DNA from: WVXT01 sp964345635
GTDB lineage: Bacteria > UBA6262 > WVXT01
Assembly (NCBI GenBank): GCA_964345635.1
Contig: CAYFRM010000091.1
Span: 1 to 41,693, forward strand
Direction: 5' to 3'
DNA: 41,693 nt
In this document: positions 40,311 through 41,693 of the stretch, piece by piece
Numbering within the stretch: position 1 is the first letter of the stretch
Layout of the letters: every line of letters begins with the position of its first letter
Program-made: the position numbers and the translations under genes
Notes under the pieces: model-generated
Database searches by the model: none
Told to the model about the DNA's origin: nothing
The model's input: the letters and a program-made list of their open reading frames with translations, nothing else

Positions 40311-41234
40311 ATGAAGACGAGCGTTCTCAGACTACTTTTTTCTGTGTTGATTTTGGGAATGGAGTGGCAAGTTCTAAGGGCAGATAATTACTACGGAATG
40401 GCTAATGACTACTTGCAGTACGGAGCAGGAGCAAGGTCTTTAGCAATAGGGGGAGCATATGTGGCACTGGCAAATGAGGCGAGCGCGCCTTATTGGAACC
40501 CTGCAGGTTTGACGCAGATTAATGAACACGAGTTCCTTGCCATGTATGCTCCCTTCTTTGACCAGACGAGTTATAATTTTGTTTCTTACGTTCATCCCCT
40601 GGGAAAAATGGGCAGTCTGGCAATTTCCGACATTTTCCTCTATTCCGCAGGGTATGAAGAAGTCGACGGCGGGGGAAATGTGCTGGGCACCAATCAATCC
40701 ATATTCACTAACGTAGTAATCATTTCTTATGCAAATAGAATTCAAAAAAAGATATCTCTGGGAGCAAGTTTGAAACTCCTTCATGAGCGGGTAATGAAAT
40801 ATTCGGGGAATGGCCGGGGAATAGACCTGGGGATACTTTATCAACCGATAGACGCGCTGAATATCGGAATAGCGGTGCAAAATGTCCTGCAGCCGAAAGT
40901 GACTTTAAGAGATGACCCCAATGTGTATGATATAAATCTCAAAGCCGGCCTGGCATTGAAGACATTGTCCAACCGGCTCATGCTGACTGCGGATATCAAC
41001 AAGCTCGTCGACGAGAAGGCGTATTTCTGTGGCGGGTTGGAAGTATCTCCCTGGGAGAAGCTTGCTTCGCCTTCTTTGAAAAGGATAGATTTGAGAGCGG
41101 GATTCAGCCACTTGCAATCGTTTACCTGTGGAATAGGACTGAAGATAAGATTCTTGACCGTGGATTATGCCTTTAGTTCCCATGACCTGGGAAATCTCCA
41201 CAAGTTTGCCGTTACTTTTAGCTGGGGGAAATAG
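40311..41234 (+). CDS. PorV-like (UPF0164) outer-membrane barrel, copy C
   Basis: From ATG 40311 the protein has 307 residues; the frame is open to 40284 within the end of the previous gene. After a signal peptide (ending VLRA), DNYYGMANDYLQYGAGARSLAIGGAYVALANEASAPYWNPAGL is the family N-terminus. It matches copy B almost throughout, for example SLGASLKLLHERVMKYSGN and QNVLQPKVTL. It ends FAVTFSWGK without the FlgD/Ig-like extension of copy B. It starts 10 nt after the stop of the beta-helix gene and so shares its riboswitch-controlled transcript. Confidence 0.88.
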   Translation: MKTSVLRLLFSVLILGMEWQVLRADNYYGMANDYLQYGAGARSLAIGGAYVALANEASAPYWNPAGLTQINEHEFLAMYAPFFDQTSYNFVSYVHPLGKMGSLAISDIFLYSAGYEEVDGGGNVLGTNQSIFTNVVIISYANRIQKKISLGASLKLLHERVMKYSGNGRGIDLGILYQPIDALNIGIAVQNVLQPKVTLRDDPNVYDINLKAGLALKTLSNRLMLTADINKLVDEKAYFCGGLEVSPWEKLASPSLKRIDLRAGFSHLQSFTCGIGLKIRFLTVDYAFSSHDLGNLHKFAVTFSWGK

Positions 41235-41264
41235 ATAGTATGGGAAAGGGAGCGGGAAAAGAAA

Positions 41265-41327
41265 ATGGTACTTGCACTAATCCTCATAATACTCCTTCTC
41301 ATCGCCTTGTGCATGGTAGGAAAATAA
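41265..41327 (+). CDS. Possible tiny hydrophobic peptide (20 residues)
   Basis: ATG 41265 opens a 20-codon frame, MVLALILIILLLIALCMVGK, ending TAA at 41325. It would be a single membrane-spanning peptide. A weak purine-rich site (GGGAGCGGG) lies upstream. Too short for codon-usage evidence; an alternative 30-residue frame starts at 41240. Reported as a possibility only. Confidence 0.2.
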   Translation: MVLALILIILLLIALCMVGK

Positions 41328-41370
41328 TGTAATCAATAGATTCAATTCAGGAATTTAAAAGAACCAAAAA

Positions 41371-41413
41371 CCCGAATTTGCTTCAGAAAAATAAGCAATT
41401 CGGGATTTTTTAT
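41371..41413 (+). terminator. Rho-independent terminator ending the beta-helix/barrel operon
   Basis: CCCGAATTTGCTT (41371-41383) pairs with AAGCAATTCGGG (41393-41404) with one bulge, followed by ATTTTTTATTTT. It lies about 140 nt after the barrel gene and ends the transcript before the tRNA. Confidence 0.85.
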
Positions 41414-41464
41414 TTTGTGTGGAAACTTAAACGGCTTTTTACCAGACGCGAAGTAAAAAAAATC

Positions 41465-41492
41465 TTGACGAAACCTTGAGAGAAAGTATAAT
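41465..41492 (+). promoter_or_regulatory. tRNA-Arg promoter
   Basis: TTGACG at 41465-41470 and a perfect TATAAT at 41487-41492, 16 bp apart, stand 24 bp before the tRNA. They also help define what the main sigma factor of this organism recognises. Confidence 0.75.
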
Positions 41493-41515
41493 ATGAACAG
41501 TAAAACAAAAAAAGT

Positions 41516-41589
41516 GCCCTCGTAGCTCAGATGGATAGAGCAGCGGTTTCCTAAACCGCGTGTCGGGCGTTCGAATCGTCCCGGGGGCA
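41516..41589 (+). tRNA. tRNA-Arg (anticodon CCT)
   Basis: The acceptor stem pairs 41516-41522 with 41582-41588 and A41589 is the discriminator; CCA is encoded at 41590-41592. The D-stem GCTC/GAGC is at 41525-41528 and 41538-41541. The anticodon stem GCGGT/ACCGC is at 41543-41547 and 41555-41559. Loop TTCCTAA gives anticodon CCT at 41550-41552, reading AGG. Unlike this one, the two proline tRNAs in the window lack an encoded CCA. Confidence 0.94.
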
Positions 41590-41693
41590 CCAGTTATAAA
41601 GGACTTTTTATAGGGTGGTATTTTCCACCTGAAAAAAACGTAAATTAGAAGTAACGAAAGCCAAAAAAATGATTCTATAATTAATCTGTAGGA

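Noticed and set aside
41342..41590. Minus-strand frame across tRNA-Arg
   Set aside because: PPGRFERPTRGLGNRCSIHLSYEG is an antisense-tRNA artefact; the terminator and promoter read on the + strand.

Overview
The window is a 41.7 kb, moderately AT-rich stretch of a bacterial chromosome. It is almost entirely coding on the + strand, with short gaps and many overlapping genes. The organism is Gram-negative in type: it encodes a Wza-like export protein, UPF0164/PorV-type outer-membrane barrels, a lipoprotein signal and an LolA-like periplasmic protein. The mix of PorV-like barrels, C-terminal FlgD/Ig-like domains on secreted proteins, DUF1565-type beta-helix proteins and anaerobe-type Fe-S proteins suggests an uncultured or candidate phylum rather than a model group. 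I cannot name the phylum from sequence alone.

Region 1 (1-7035) is housekeeping. It holds the tail of a MerR-type regulator, tRNA-Pro(GGG), an LolA-like protein, a DUF71/Dph6-type ATP pyrophosphatase, two small multidrug-export-like membrane proteins flanking pcm, tRNA-Pro(CGG), a LysM/M23 lipoprotein (NlpD-like), a primary-type sigma factor, apt, and a PAS-GGDEF diguanylate cyclase. The order pcm ... nlpD-like - sigma resembles the enterobacterial pcm-nlpD-rpoS neighbourhood.

Region 2 (7036-35434) is a large exopolysaccharide cluster of the Wzx/Wzy type. Export and chain-length functions come first (Wza-, Wzz- and CpsD-like). A giant repeat protein with its PorV-like barrel follows, then the polymerase, flippase, glycosyltransferases, a deacetylase-like protein, an asparagine-synthase-like amidotransferase, nucleotide-sugar enzymes (two SDRs, a nucleotidyltransferase, an AlgD-like GDP-mannose dehydrogenase) and the initiating polyprenyl-phosphate glycosylphosphotransferase. 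An unusual metabolic insert lies inside it (25371-31419): FemAB-like acyltransferase, Fe-S protein, Cys-rich partner, methyltransferase, CapK/PaaK-like adenylating enzyme and amino-acid dehydrogenase.

Region 3 (35435-41234) carries two tandem copies of a module: a secreted right-handed beta-helix protein with a C-terminal FlgD/Ig-like domain, plus a PorV-like barrel. The giant protein and barrel at 10232-14239 are a third such pair. The second beta-helix copy is preceded by a c-di-GMP-I (GEMM) riboswitch and a Rho-independent terminator. Region 4 (41235-41693) is intergenic with a terminator and tRNA-Arg(CCT).

The main regulatory observation is that all three large promoter regions of the polysaccharide/secretion locus (before 7544, 35605 and 38726) contain TTNACA-like hexamers repeated with an 11-bp period just upstream of a -10 box. 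This is the layout of PhoP/PhoB-type boxes. With the c-di-GMP riboswitch and a neighbouring diguanylate cyclase, it suggests that matrix and surface-protein production responds to an OmpR-family regulator (perhaps phosphate starvation) and to c-di-GMP.
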